A stretch of DNA of 64,000 bases from JAABVY01 sp964496505. Lineage in GTDB: Bacteria; Zixibacteria; MSB-5A5; JAABVY01. Position 1 is the first letter of the stretch; every line of letters begins with the position of its first letter. The stretch is from contig CAZBZV010000001.1 of NCBI GenBank assembly GCA_964496505.1, positions 124,001 through 188,000 on the forward strand. Reading direction: 5' to 3'. The notes beneath the pieces are model-generated. The model was not told the DNA's origin and did no database searches. It saw only the letters and a list, made by a program, of their open reading frames with translations. Shown here one piece after another: positions 16,894 to 25,911 of this stretch. Both the position numbers and the translations under genes were made by a program.

Positions 16894-17475
16894 ATGCCAG
16901 AAGAACCGGAAGAGGGACTTTCAGAGGAAGAAATGGAGAATGATTCACCCTCGGAAGAAAGCGGGGGAGGGTCAAACAAGTTTATGATGATCGCGGTGGT
17001 GCTGATCGCACTGCTGGGAGCATACTTCGTTGCCAACGTTGTCGTTAAGCCGATGGTGGGCGGCGGCGGTGGAAAAACCTCCGAAAAAAAAGAGGAAGTC
17101 AAGGAAAAAAAGAAGGACGATCATGGCGGCGGTCATGATTCGCATGGATCTGCTGAAGGAGAACATGCCTCCGATGACGGTATCTTCAGGGTCGAAGGCG
17201 TTATTGTGAATCCTGCCGCAACCGGAGGATCGCGTTTCCTGACAACTACCATCGGTTTTGAACTGAAAGATCCGAGCGATCAGCATGTTTTTAAAAGCAA
17301 GGAGATAAAGATACGCGACGCTCTAATTTCGATTCTGTCTTCCAAGACAGTTTCGGAACTCGCCGACCTGAAATCGCGCGAGATGATCAGAAAACAGATA
17401 TTGAAATATGTCAACCAGATTTGCCAGCCGGCTGAAGCCGAGGCAATCTATTTCGTGGACTTTGTTCTGCAGTAA
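16894..17475 (+). CDS. fliL: flagellar basal body-associated protein FliL
   Basis: A 193-residue inner-membrane protein near the stator. It has an acidic cytoplasmic N-terminus, one span (about 28-50, MMIAVVLIALLGAYFVANVV), a Lys/His/Gly-rich linker, and the periplasmic FliL domain ending in LKSREMIRKQILKYVNQIC. The His-rich linker (DDHGGGHDSHGSAEGEHASDD region) is longer than usual. Position before fliM is standard. Confidence 0.93.
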   Translation: MPEEPEEGLSEEEMENDSPSEESGGGSNKFMMIAVVLIALLGAYFVANVVVKPMVGGGGGKTSEKKEEVKEKKKDDHGGGHDSHGSAEGEHASDDGIFRVEGVIVNPAATGGSRFLTTTIGFELKDPSDQHVFKSKEIKIRDALISILSSKTVSELADLKSREMIRKQILKYVNQICQPAEAEAIYFVDFVLQ

Positions 17476-17481
17476 TTAATT

Positions 17482-18462
17482 ATGGCTAAGATATTATCAC
17501 AGGATGAAATTGATGCGCTATTGACAAGCGTGGCCCCGGGAGAAGAAGAGGGCGATGTTGAAATCGAAGAAGAAGAGATAGCGCGGTCTATAGTTGCCTA
17601 CGATTTCAAGCATCCCAACCGTGTCTCCAAGGACCAGATTCGAACTCTCGAGAACATACACGACAGCTTTGCAGGGCATCTGGGCTCATCGCTCTCGACA
17701 ATTCAGCGGGCGATGGTTGATGTGGAATTGGTCTCGGTAGACCAGATTACCTACAGCGAATTTATCATGTCGCTACTCAATCCGAGTTGCACCTACACGA
17801 TTTCCATGGATCCGCTCGAGGGCGCGTGTATAATCGATTTCAGTCCGCCGGTTTGTTTTCTGTTTATCGACAGGATGTTCGGCGGAATGGGCAAGCCGGC
17901 TGAGACCGATCGTGAATTGACCGGCATCGAGAAATCCGTTATGAATCGAATCGCCACCAAAGTATTCACGGAGTTAGAAGTCGCCTGGGAGCAGATTATA
18001 AGCATGAACATGAAGCAGGTCGGGTTCGAAACCAATCCGCAGTTCCTGCAGATCGTTCCGCCCGGGGAGACGGTAATCGTGATTTCCTTCAACCTGAAAA
18101 TGCTGGGATCGTCGGGATTGGTTACTATCTGTTATCCCTATGTCACGCTCGAGCCGATTGTGGAAAAACTCTCGGCACAGCATTGGATCGATGCTGGTAA
18201 ACAGCGCTCGGTCGAGGACGATTATCAGACCAATTCCGATGCTCTGAAGGATGTGGAGGCGGACCTGACGGCGGTTATGGGACGTACGACCCTCAGAATG
18301 GGAGATTTTTTGAGATTGAGAGTCGGGGATGTGATTCCAATGGATCAGAGCATTCATGATGACATACTGATTAAAGTTGGAAATAAGTATAAATATCTGG
18401 GAAAGCCGGGTATCATAAATAAGCTGATGGCTGTACAGATAACATCGGACTATAAAGTATAG
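17482..18462 (+). CDS. fliM: flagellar motor switch protein FliM
   Basis: A 326-residue C-ring protein that binds CheY-P. It starts with the LSQDEIDALL motif that docks CheY, then YDFKHPNRVSKDQIRTLENI, the middle CheC-like domain with the GGMGKP segment, and a C-terminal SpoA domain (LRMGDFLRLRVGDVIPMDQ). All parts are present and the length is typical. Confidence 0.97.
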   Translation: MAKILSQDEIDALLTSVAPGEEEGDVEIEEEEIARSIVAYDFKHPNRVSKDQIRTLENIHDSFAGHLGSSLSTIQRAMVDVELVSVDQITYSEFIMSLLNPSCTYTISMDPLEGACIIDFSPPVCFLFIDRMFGGMGKPAETDRELTGIEKSVMNRIATKVFTELEVAWEQIISMNMKQVGFETNPQFLQIVPPGETVIVISFNLKMLGSSGLVTICYPYVTLEPIVEKLSAQHWIDAGKQRSVEDDYQTNSDALKDVEADLTAVMGRTTLRMGDFLRLRVGDVIPMDQSIHDDILIKVGNKYKYLGKPGIINKLMAVQITSDYKV

Positions 18463-18472
18463 GAGAATCCCA

Positions 18473-19150
18473 ATGGCGGATGAAGAACTGTTGGACGGGG
18501 ACGAAGAACAAAAAGATCCCGAGGAAGAACAGAATCAAGAGCAGGATTCCGCTCAGGAGCAGGCTCCGGAGAGCGAGGCTTCAGAATCAGCAGACAAAGC
18601 TCCGCAGGAGCCGCAGGGTGAGGTCGCTGTCGATCAGGAAGAACCGGAGCAGGATGAAAAATCGGATCAGGCCGGGCAGGAATCCGAAGGCGAATCATCC
18701 GAGGATGATTCGGTAGACGACCTGGTCGAGCAACAAATGCTGGCCGAGCTGGAAAAGCTGGAATCCGAAGAGACAGCCGGCGGAGAAGGGGCTGCTGAAC
18801 AATCCGCTGGAGGCGGTGAAGAGGAAATAGAGCAGGGTGTTCAGCGTCCGGAATTCCCGTCATTCGGTCAGACCACCAGCGCCTCGGAACAGAAAAACCT
18901 TGACCTTCTTCTTGATGTCAACCTTCCGATATCTATTGAGCTGGGACGTACTTCTATGAAGATCAAAGAGATCCTGAGTCTCGGACCCGGATCAGTGGTG
19001 GAACTCAAGAAACTCGCCGGCGAGCCGGTCGATCTTCTGGTAAATAATAAAATCGTGGCCAAAGGCGAGGTGGTTGTGGTGGACGAGAATTTCGGTCTGC
19101 GTATTACCAGCCTTCTCTCGCCCGAGGAAAGACTGAGGTCGCTGGAATGA
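18473..19150 (+). CDS. fliN: flagellar motor switch protein FliN, with long acidic N-terminus
   Basis: A 225-residue protein. The last 85 residues are the SpoA/FliN domain (LLLDVNLPISIELGRTSMKI, then LLVNNKIVAKGEVVVVDENF), which forms the lower C-ring. The first 130 residues are almost entirely Glu/Gln/Ser/Asp low complexity, so the protein is much longer than the roughly 137 residues of E. coli FliN. The stop overlaps the fliO start. Confidence 0.94.
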   Translation: MADEELLDGDEEQKDPEEEQNQEQDSAQEQAPESEASESADKAPQEPQGEVAVDQEEPEQDEKSDQAGQESEGESSEDDSVDDLVEQQMLAELEKLESEETAGGEGAAEQSAGGGEEEIEQGVQRPEFPSFGQTTSASEQKNLDLLLDVNLPISIELGRTSMKIKEILSLGPGSVVELKKLAGEPVDLLVNNKIVAKGEVVVVDENFGLRITSLLSPEERLRSLE

Positions 19151-19650
19151 GAAAGATAATAATCCCGCTGATATTGATTCTGGCGCTTTCGATGAGCGCT
19201 GTATTCGCCCAGGAGACAGAGGCCGATACGGCAAAGACGATGCAGACACCGGGTTTGTCCGACAATTTGGGACCGACTCTGTTGAGAATGGGCTTTGCTT
19301 TGCTGCTGATAGTCGGGCTTATATATCTCTCTGTTCTGATGCTTAAGAAGTTCTCCAATGCCCGTATGGGAAAACAGGGGATGGGTGGCACTATCAATGT
19401 GGTCGACCGTCATCACCTGGCGCCCAAAAAGCAGATATGCCTGATTAAGGTCGATAAAAAATACCTCCTGGTGGGAGTGACAGACCAGGCGGTAAATCTG
19501 GTAGCCGATGTCTCTGACCAAAATTTCGAGCGCAAGGAAGCCGTGGCAAAACCGCAGTACCAGGGCTTCAGTTTCAAGAAATTACTCTCTGATGCAAGGA
19601 TGAATCTGCCCATGTTTTCAAAACAGGCCGAGAATCCTCAAAAAAGCTGA
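19147..19650 (+). CDS. fliO: flagellar biosynthetic protein FliO
   Basis: A 167-residue protein with a signal-like first segment ending near AVFAQ, a second membrane span (about residues 48-66), and a cytoplasmic domain with INVVDRHHLAPKKQICLIKV, characteristic of FliO. FliO assists FliP assembly into the export gate. It lies between fliN and fliP with a four-base overlap upstream. Confidence 0.88.
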   Translation: MRKIIIPLILILALSMSAVFAQETEADTAKTMQTPGLSDNLGPTLLRMGFALLLIVGLIYLSVLMLKKFSNARMGKQGMGGTINVVDRHHLAPKKQICLIKVDKKYLLVGVTDQAVNLVADVSDQNFERKEAVAKPQYQGFSFKKLLSDARMNLPMFSKQAENPQKS

Positions 19651-19652
19651 TT

Positions 19653-20411
19653 ATGTCGAAAAAGCATAAAATATTTCTTATAGTATGTGCAGCGCTGGTA
19701 GTTATCGGGATATTGCCTACCCAGCTTTCAGCGCAGGGTATACCAAAGCTGTCCCTTACGGTGGGCGAGTCCGATTCCCCCCAGGACTTCTCCGCCACCA
19801 TGAAAATCCTGATAGGTTTGACCGTCCTGGCATTGGTGCCGACTATTCTGGTCATGGTAACCTCCTTTGTGAGGATAATAGTCGTTATCATGATGACCCG
19901 CCGTGCAATGGGTACGCCGCAGATGCCGCCCTCGCAGGTGTTGATGGGGATGGCCCTGATTTTGACTATATTTGTTATGGCTCCGGTATTCAACCAGGTT
20001 TATACCGATGCTGTCAAACCCTATATAGAGGGAGAGATGAGCAAGGAAGATGCATATAAGACCGGCATCGAACCGATCCGTAATTTCATGTTCAAGCAAA
20101 CCCGTGAACAGGATATCGAGCTTTTTGCCAAATTCGCAAAAATAGAGAAACCGAAAACCCGTGCAGACCTGCCGACTTATGTTCTGATCCCGAGCTTCTT
20201 GATCTCGGAGCTAAGGACGGCATTTCAGATATCATTCGTTATCTTCATACCATTTCTTGTGATCGATATGGTGGTGGCGTCTGTGCTGATGTCGATGGGT
20301 ATGATGATGCTGCCGCCGATTATGGTGGCGCTGCCCTTTAAGGTGCTGTTGTTCGTGATGGTTGACGGATGGTATCTGATCATACAATCACTGGTCGCAT
20401 CATTTTACTGA
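19653..20411 (+). CDS. fliP: flagellar export gate protein FliP
   Basis: A 252-residue core component of the type III export gate. It has a signal peptide (about 1-25) and four spans, with LTVLALVPTILVMVTSFVRI, then LIPSFLISELRTAFQISFVI and the C-terminal MMLPPIMVALPFKVLLFVMV block. All match the FliP family closely. Confidence 0.97.
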   Translation: MSKKHKIFLIVCAALVVIGILPTQLSAQGIPKLSLTVGESDSPQDFSATMKILIGLTVLALVPTILVMVTSFVRIIVVIMMTRRAMGTPQMPPSQVLMGMALILTIFVMAPVFNQVYTDAVKPYIEGEMSKEDAYKTGIEPIRNFMFKQTREQDIELFAKFAKIEKPKTRADLPTYVLIPSFLISELRTAFQISFVIFIPFLVIDMVVASVLMSMGMMMLPPIMVALPFKVLLFVMVDGWYLIIQSLVASFY

Positions 20412-20421
20412 GGAGTATAAT

Positions 20422-20691
20422 ATGACACCGGAATATGTACTGGCTTTAGGACGTGAAGCGGTAATGCTCACATTAATGGTATCGGGCCCGATGCTTCTTT
20501 TCGGCCTGATAATCGGCCTGACAATTTCAATCCTTCAGGCGGTCACTCAGATTCATGAGATGACTCTGACATTTATACCCAAAATCGTGGCAGTCGCCGT
20601 AGCGCTGGTGATCTTTCTGCCCTGGATGATTACAATTATTGTAGATTTTACGCGTAACCTGTTTATCTCTATTCCTGCTCTGGCGAGCTGA
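20422..20691 (+). CDS. fliQ: flagellar export gate protein FliQ
   Basis: An 89-residue two-span gate protein with GLIIGLTISILQAVTQIHEM, the family core, and a second span ending in the polar loop DFTRNLFISIPAL. It is followed by 162 bases with no gene but with a hairpin and a sigma-54-type promoter. Confidence 0.96.
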   Translation: MTPEYVLALGREAVMLTLMVSGPMLLFGLIIGLTISILQAVTQIHEMTLTFIPKIVAVAVALVIFLPWMITIIVDFTRNLFISIPALAS

Positions 20692-20792
20692 AGAAATTCT
20701 TTCCCAAAAGATAGAAAATATTTTCCGAAAAGCGCCCACAACTTTCCCTCAAAAACACCTATAAGATATTGTTTCACAATGGGATAGTAATT

Positions 20793-20819
20793 GCCGCCTG
20801 AGGCGGCATAGGGCTTGCT
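20793..20819 (+). promoter_or_regulatory. hairpin overlapping a sigma-54-type promoter before fliR
   Basis: GGCATAGGGCTTGC: GG at 20805-20806 and GC at 20817-20818, ten bases apart, with GGCA and TTGC both intact. The 6-bp palindrome GCCGCC-TGA-GGCGGC at 20793-20807 covers the -24 element. The start would be near 20830, 24 bases before fliR. Confidence 0.6.
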
Positions 20820-20853
20820 AATCTATATCACAGTTAAACTTATAGCCTGAATT

Positions 20854-21636
20854 ATGAATATTTTAGATTTTGCACATTTACGATTAGAAGTCGTTTTATT
20901 CGCTTTTTTCAGAATCACCGGCTTGTTTCTGATCGCCCCATTGTTCAGTCAGCAGGGAATGCCGGGACACCTGAAAATCATGTTCTCCCTGATCCTGGCA
21001 TTGATTATAAGCCCGGTTGTGGCCGAGCAGTCTTTTGAGGTACCCCAGCATCTGCTGGACGTAATCTCGCTCGGACTGAAAGAAATGCTGGTGGGCATTT
21101 TGATCGGTTTTGTTTTCTACACTCTCTTTGTAGGTGTGCAGATGGCCGGTGCGTTCGTGGGATTTCAGATGGGCTTCGCCATCGTTAACGTGATCGATCC
21201 GGTAACCTCACAGCAGATATCGATTCTGGCACAATTCAAATTTATCATGGCCATGTTGATATTTTTCCTTCTCAACGGCCATCACCTGATGCTTCAGGCT
21301 CTGGTTTCGAGTTACACGCTTGTCCCCATAGGGGAGGCTGTCTTTAAATATTCGGTACATTCCGAAATTGCAAAATTGATAATAGGTGTTTTTGTCATCG
21401 CTATTAAACTTGCCGCACCTGTAATGGCAACTCTGGTTCTAACCGATGTCGGACTGGGTGTCGTTTCCCGTACGGTCCCGCAGATGAATATTTTCATCGT
21501 AGGCTTTCCTCTGAAAATCGCCCTGGGACTGTTCTTCACAGGCGCCGCACTTCCGATTTTCGGGATTGTATTTCGCAAAGCGCTGGCAATGATAAACGAG
21601 GAATCTTACAAAATCATGAGTTTACTGGCGAGGTAG
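20854..21636 (+). CDS. fliR: flagellar export gate protein FliR
   Basis: A 260-residue multi-span gate subunit. Recognised by FFRITGLFLIAPLFSQQGMP near the start, VGVQMAGAFVGFQMGFAIVN in the middle, and RTVPQMNIFIVGFPLKIALG near residue 207. It has no strong ribosome site before ATG 20854. It is followed directly by flhB. Confidence 0.96.
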   Translation: MNILDFAHLRLEVVLFAFFRITGLFLIAPLFSQQGMPGHLKIMFSLILALIISPVVAEQSFEVPQHLLDVISLGLKEMLVGILIGFVFYTLFVGVQMAGAFVGFQMGFAIVNVIDPVTSQQISILAQFKFIMAMLIFFLLNGHHLMLQALVSSYTLVPIGEAVFKYSVHSEIAKLIIGVFVIAIKLAAPVMATLVLTDVGLGVVSRTVPQMNIFIVGFPLKIALGLFFTGAALPIFGIVFRKALAMINEESYKIMSLLAR

Positions 21637-21639
21637 CAA

Positions 21640-22704
21640 TTGTCTAAGGATTCGGCGCAGGAGAAAACAGAACCCGCAACTCCGCGACGTAAACAGGAGG
21701 CGCGCAAAGAGGGCAAGGTCGCTCGGAGTCAGGAGACCTCGTCTGTGGCGATCCTTCTTTTCGGCGCGATCGCAATGTATTTCTTTTTGCCGGGGACGTT
21801 TTCCAAGCTCGGCAATCTTGCCAAACATCTTTATATCAATGCTCCCAAAATCGAGTTCACGGCCGAAACATTTTCATCGTTCTTCATCAGCATACTGGGC
21901 ACCTTCGCATCAGCAGCGGCGCCCATAATCTTCACAGTCGGAATAATCGCATTCGCAATAACATATATTCAGGTCGGGCCGCTGCTCTCGGCCAAAGCCA
22001 TGGAACCCAAACTTGACAAGCTGAATGTTATCAAGGGCCTGGGACGGCTTTTCTCGGCCAAGTCACTTTTCCAGCTATTTCGTGATATGCTGAAGCTGGC
22101 AATCATTGGCCTGGTCGGATATTTCGCGATAACGGCCGAATTCAAAAAAGTTATTCCGCTGGCCGATTCGGATATTCTCGCAATTCTCCCCTTCATAGGC
22201 AAAGCGGCATTTCGGGTGGTAATAAAGATCTGTCTGGTCATGATCGTGATTGCCGTATTGGATTTCTTCTACCAGAGATATGACTATGAGAAATCGCTGC
22301 GCATGTCCAAGCAGGAAATTAAAGAGGAGATGAAGCGCTTCGAGGGATCGCCGGAATTGAAGGGCAGAATCCGCAGGGTACAGCGCGAGATGGCCCAGGC
22401 GCGAATGATGCAGGATGTGCCGGAATCCGATGTTGTGGTTACCAACCCGACTCATCTGGCCGTGGCCTTGAAGTATGACGCCGATACAATGAGCGCACCT
22501 ACGGTGGTTGCCAAGGGACAGCGTCTGGTCGCCGAGAAGATCAAGGAGATCGCCCGCGAACATGATGTGCCTGTTGTGGAAAACAAGCCGCTGGCCAGAG
22601 CGCTGTTCAAAGCTGTCGATATCGGCATGACCATACCGGGCAACCTCTATAAGGCCGTAGCCGAGATTCTGGCCTATGTCTACAGATTGAAAGGAAAGGC
22701 ATAA
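21640..22704 (+). CDS. flhB: flagellar export switch protein FlhB
   Basis: A 354-residue protein with four membrane spans and a cytoplasmic autocleavage domain. The N-terminal EKTEPATPRRKQEARKEGKV is the FlhB signature and the cleavage site NPTH is present near residue 269 (VVVTNPTHLAVALKYD). It switches export from rod/hook to filament substrates. The start is TTG at 21640, three bases after the fliR stop; no ATG fits the conserved N-terminus. Confidence 0.96.
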   Translation: MSKDSAQEKTEPATPRRKQEARKEGKVARSQETSSVAILLFGAIAMYFFLPGTFSKLGNLAKHLYINAPKIEFTAETFSSFFISILGTFASAAAPIIFTVGIIAFAITYIQVGPLLSAKAMEPKLDKLNVIKGLGRLFSAKSLFQLFRDMLKLAIIGLVGYFAITAEFKKVIPLADSDILAILPFIGKAAFRVVIKICLVMIVIAVLDFFYQRYDYEKSLRMSKQEIKEEMKRFEGSPELKGRIRRVQREMAQARMMQDVPESDVVVTNPTHLAVALKYDADTMSAPTVVAKGQRLVAEKIKEIAREHDVPVVENKPLARALFKAVDIGMTIPGNLYKAVAEILAYVYRLKGKA

Positions 22705-22709
22705 TATAA

Positions 22710-24797
22710 ATGGCTAAGAAGCAATCCGGATCAATCGTCAAAAAACTTCTGTCACAGTCCGATCTCGTGATGGCAATGGCTGTGGTTGGAATCATCCTGA
22801 TTCTGGTTATTCCGACCAGCCCGGCTCTTCTGGATATTCTAATCAGCTTCAATATATCCTTCGCCCTGGTCATTATGCTGACCACGCTGTATATCTCCCG
22901 GCCGCTGGAATTATCGGTCTTTCCGGGATTACTTCTGGTGGTCACGCTATTGCGCCTGGCCTTGAACGTGGCCTCAACGAGGTTGATTCTGGGAGATGCA
23001 TACGCCGGAGATGTGATTTACGCCTTCGGAAATTTTGTGGTCAAGGGCAATTATGTCGTCGGATTAATTATCTTCCTGATTCTGGTAATCATCCAGTTCG
23101 TGGTGATTACCAAGGGCGCCACGCGTATTTCCGAGGTGGCCGCACGCTTCACATTGGACGCCATGCCCGGTAAACAGATGGCAATCGATGCCGACCTGAA
23201 CGCGGGACTGATCGATGAGAGGCAGGCGCTCAATCGCCGTGAAGTGATTACAAAAGAAGCGGATTTCTACGGGGCTATGGACGGCGCCTCGAAATTCGTA
23301 CGAGGCGATGCTATTGCGGGAATAATCATAACATTGATAAATATAATAGGCGGCTTCATCATCGGCGCTCTCCAGCGCGGGATGAGTATGACCGAAGCGC
23401 TTTCTACATATACCCTTCTTACGGTCGGTGATGGTCTTGTTACGCAGATTCCGGCCCTGATAGTCTCAACCTCGGCCGGCATCCTGGTGACACGTGCCGC
23501 CGCCAGTTCCAGCCTCGGTCATGATCTGGTGGAACAACTTTCATTCAGACCCCGGGCTGTGCTATCTGCGGCTGGTATCATGTTCATATTCGCGATCATG
23601 CCCGGTCTGCCGACAGTGCCGTTTGGGGTTCTCGGTACGATTATAGGCAGTTTCGGATTCGTGCTTCTGCGCCAGGAAAAGGCTCAGAAGAAAGAGCAGG
23701 AGGAGGAAGAGGATGTTCATAAGCCCAGTGATGATGCTCCGCCAGAAGCGCAGGCCGAAGATTTCCTGCGTTTGGATACCCTGGAAATAGAAATCGGTTA
23801 CGGCCTCATACCGTTGGTCGATACCGAGCAGGGCGGTGATTTACTCGACCGCGTGGGCATGATACGCCGCCAGCTGGCAGCCGACATGGGTATGATAGTG
23901 CCGCCGATAAGAATTCGCGATAACATACAGCTTAAACCGAATCAGTATGTGGTCAAGCTCAAAGGCGTTCAGATAGACAGCTATGAGCTGATGATCGATC
24001 ATCTGCTGGCTATCAATTCCGGTGTAGTTGATGATGATATAGATGGCTTCAAGACTACCGATCCCGCCTTTGGCCTGAACGCTAAATGGATCATCGCGAA
24101 TTACAAGGAGATGGCCGAGATGAAAGGCTATACGGTGGTTGAACCGGCCGCTGTTATCGCAACTCATCTGACCGAAGTCGTAAAGAATCATGCCGCCGAA
24201 ATCCTCACACGACAGGATGTCCAGAATTTGCTGGAAGTCGCAAAGAAAGAATATCCGGCGGTGGTGGAGGAGACGATTCCGGATGTTGTCGGTCTCGGTG
24301 TTTTGCAAAAGGTTCTTCAGAATCTGCTGATGGAAAAGATTCCAATCAAGGATATGCAGACCATTCTGGAGACTTTGAACGATTACGGGCCTCAGACCAA
24401 GGACGCCGATCTTCTGGCGGAGTACTGCCGCTATTCTATGCGCAGGATTCTTACCAATATGTATCTCAATCCCGACGGCAAGATCAATGTCTTTACGCTC
24501 GATCCCAACCTGGAAAAGAGCCTGGCGGATTCAGTCAATGTCCAGCAGCACGGTCTGACTCTGATTGTTCCGCCGGAGCTGGCTGAAAAGCTGACGATAG
24601 CTGTAGCCAAGGAGGCGGAGAAAATAATCAAGACAGGCGAGCTCCCGATCTGCCTGGTGGCGGCCAATCTGAGACGGGCGCTGTGGAAATTCCTCAATTC
24701 AAGCATAAGACAACTGGCAGTCCTGTCTTATAACGAAATTTTACCTGACGTCGAAGTTCATTCAGTCGGAATAGTGGAGATAGAAAATGCTGATTAA
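22710..24797 (+). CDS. flhA: flagellar export protein FlhA
   Basis: A 695-residue export gate with eight N-terminal spans (to about residue 320), including the FHIPEP-type cytoplasmic loop TLDAMPGKQMAIDADLNAGL, and a large cytoplasmic docking domain from about residue 350. The C-terminal part overlaps flhF by eleven bases. Length and all blocks are normal. Confidence 0.97.
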   Translation: MAKKQSGSIVKKLLSQSDLVMAMAVVGIILILVIPTSPALLDILISFNISFALVIMLTTLYISRPLELSVFPGLLLVVTLLRLALNVASTRLILGDAYAGDVIYAFGNFVVKGNYVVGLIIFLILVIIQFVVITKGATRISEVAARFTLDAMPGKQMAIDADLNAGLIDERQALNRREVITKEADFYGAMDGASKFVRGDAIAGIIITLINIIGGFIIGALQRGMSMTEALSTYTLLTVGDGLVTQIPALIVSTSAGILVTRAAASSSLGHDLVEQLSFRPRAVLSAAGIMFIFAIMPGLPTVPFGVLGTIIGSFGFVLLRQEKAQKKEQEEEEDVHKPSDDAPPEAQAEDFLRLDTLEIEIGYGLIPLVDTEQGGDLLDRVGMIRRQLAADMGMIVPPIRIRDNIQLKPNQYVVKLKGVQIDSYELMIDHLLAINSGVVDDDIDGFKTTDPAFGLNAKWIIANYKEMAEMKGYTVVEPAAVIATHLTEVVKNHAAEILTRQDVQNLLEVAKKEYPAVVEETIPDVVGLGVLQKVLQNLLMEKIPIKDMQTILETLNDYGPQTKDADLLAEYCRYSMRRILTNMYLNPDGKINVFTLDPNLEKSLADSVNVQQHGLTLIVPPELAEKLTIAVAKEAEKIIKTGELPICLVAANLRRALWKFLNSSIRQLAVLSYNEILPDVEVHSVGIVEIENAD

Positions 24798-25911
24798 AAA
24801 CTTTCAGGCAGACTCGATGCATGAGGCCATGAAACGGGTCAAGCAGGAATTCGGCACCGATGCCGTTATCCTCAATTCACAGGTAATCGAGGAGAAAGGC
24901 GTGCCCGGTTCGAAGCCCAAAAAGCGTTTCGAGATCACTGCCGGCAAGGACGTTCCCACGGGAAGCCGCATGACCGGCACTCAGGCGCCCTCGGCAAGAT
25001 CTGAATCGCCAAGGCTGTCGGTCGAGGAGAAGAGGCTTATCGGGGATGTGGGTTTGGTGATACGGCGCTTCGAGAAGGAGCTGAATTATCTGGTACACAC
25101 CCAGAAGGAAATCCGCGCCCTTTTGAAGACTCCGGCGGAGGCAAAATCACTCTGCGCCCATCTCGAGATGCATGACTTCGAAAAAGACCTGATTGCCCAA
25201 ATCTTCAACGATATTTCAGGCAAATCCGAAAACTCCGACGATCTGGAACAGATCCGGGCCGCACTTTTGCGCAACTGCGTGAATCCCCAGCCGATCAAGA
25301 TGTTTGCCTCTGGGCTTAACAAGGCGGTCTTCGTGGGTCCTCCGGGATCGGGCAAGAGCGCGCTTCTGTCGAAGATTGCAACCAACTTCGTCTTCAAGCG
25401 CGGTATCAAGACCACGCTGGTGAATATGGACGACTATCAGCCCTTTGCCGGCAAGAGCCTTTCCGCCTATGCGGACATCCTCAAAATACCCTGCCATGAA
25501 GGCACCGAATGGAGCGAGCCTCGTATCCTCGACGACTTCCATGTGATACTGGCCGATACCAAAGGCATACCGATTGGCGCCAAAGATGATCTCGAGCAAC
25601 TGCAGGTTCAGCTCGAAAAATTCAACCCGGATGAGATTCATCTGGTGCTTCCGGCCTACTGTCTCTGGCGCGAAGCCTCCCGCTGGCTGGAATTCTTTGC
25701 GCCGCTGGGTCTGACTCAGATAGCGGTAACATTCCTGGATCAGACCGAATCCTATGGACTGCCGTTCAACCTGGCCGGGCATAAATCGCATAAGCTCTCC
25801 TATTTCAGCTGGGGCCGGAACAAGGCTTCTCTGGTTGAAGAGGCCGATCTGTTTTCACTTTCAAACAGGATTTTTGAAAATGTGGAGGATTTCGATGTTC
25901 AGTTCGCTTAA
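24787..25911 (+). CDS. flhF: FlhF-like SRP-type GTPase with divergent nucleotide-binding motifs
   Basis: A 374-residue protein. The N-terminus (LIKNFQADSMHEAMKRVKQE, then GTDAVILNS) and its place between flhA and flhG identify FlhF, which sets flagellar pole and number in other bacteria. The P-loop is intact (VGPPGSGKSALLSKIA, near residue 180), but the DTYR block reads DDYQ, the usual DTAGR reads DTKGI, and the guanine-specificity TKLD reads TFLD. GTP specificity or hydrolysis may therefore be altered. Confidence 0.88.
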   Translation: MLIKNFQADSMHEAMKRVKQEFGTDAVILNSQVIEEKGVPGSKPKKRFEITAGKDVPTGSRMTGTQAPSARSESPRLSVEEKRLIGDVGLVIRRFEKELNYLVHTQKEIRALLKTPAEAKSLCAHLEMHDFEKDLIAQIFNDISGKSENSDDLEQIRAALLRNCVNPQPIKMFASGLNKAVFVGPPGSGKSALLSKIATNFVFKRGIKTTLVNMDDYQPFAGKSLSAYADILKIPCHEGTEWSEPRILDDFHVILADTKGIPIGAKDDLEQLQVQLEKFNPDEIHLVLPAYCLWREASRWLEFFAPLGLTQIAVTFLDQTESYGLPFNLAGHKSHKLSYFSWGRNKASLVEEADLFSLSNRIFENVEDFDVQFA

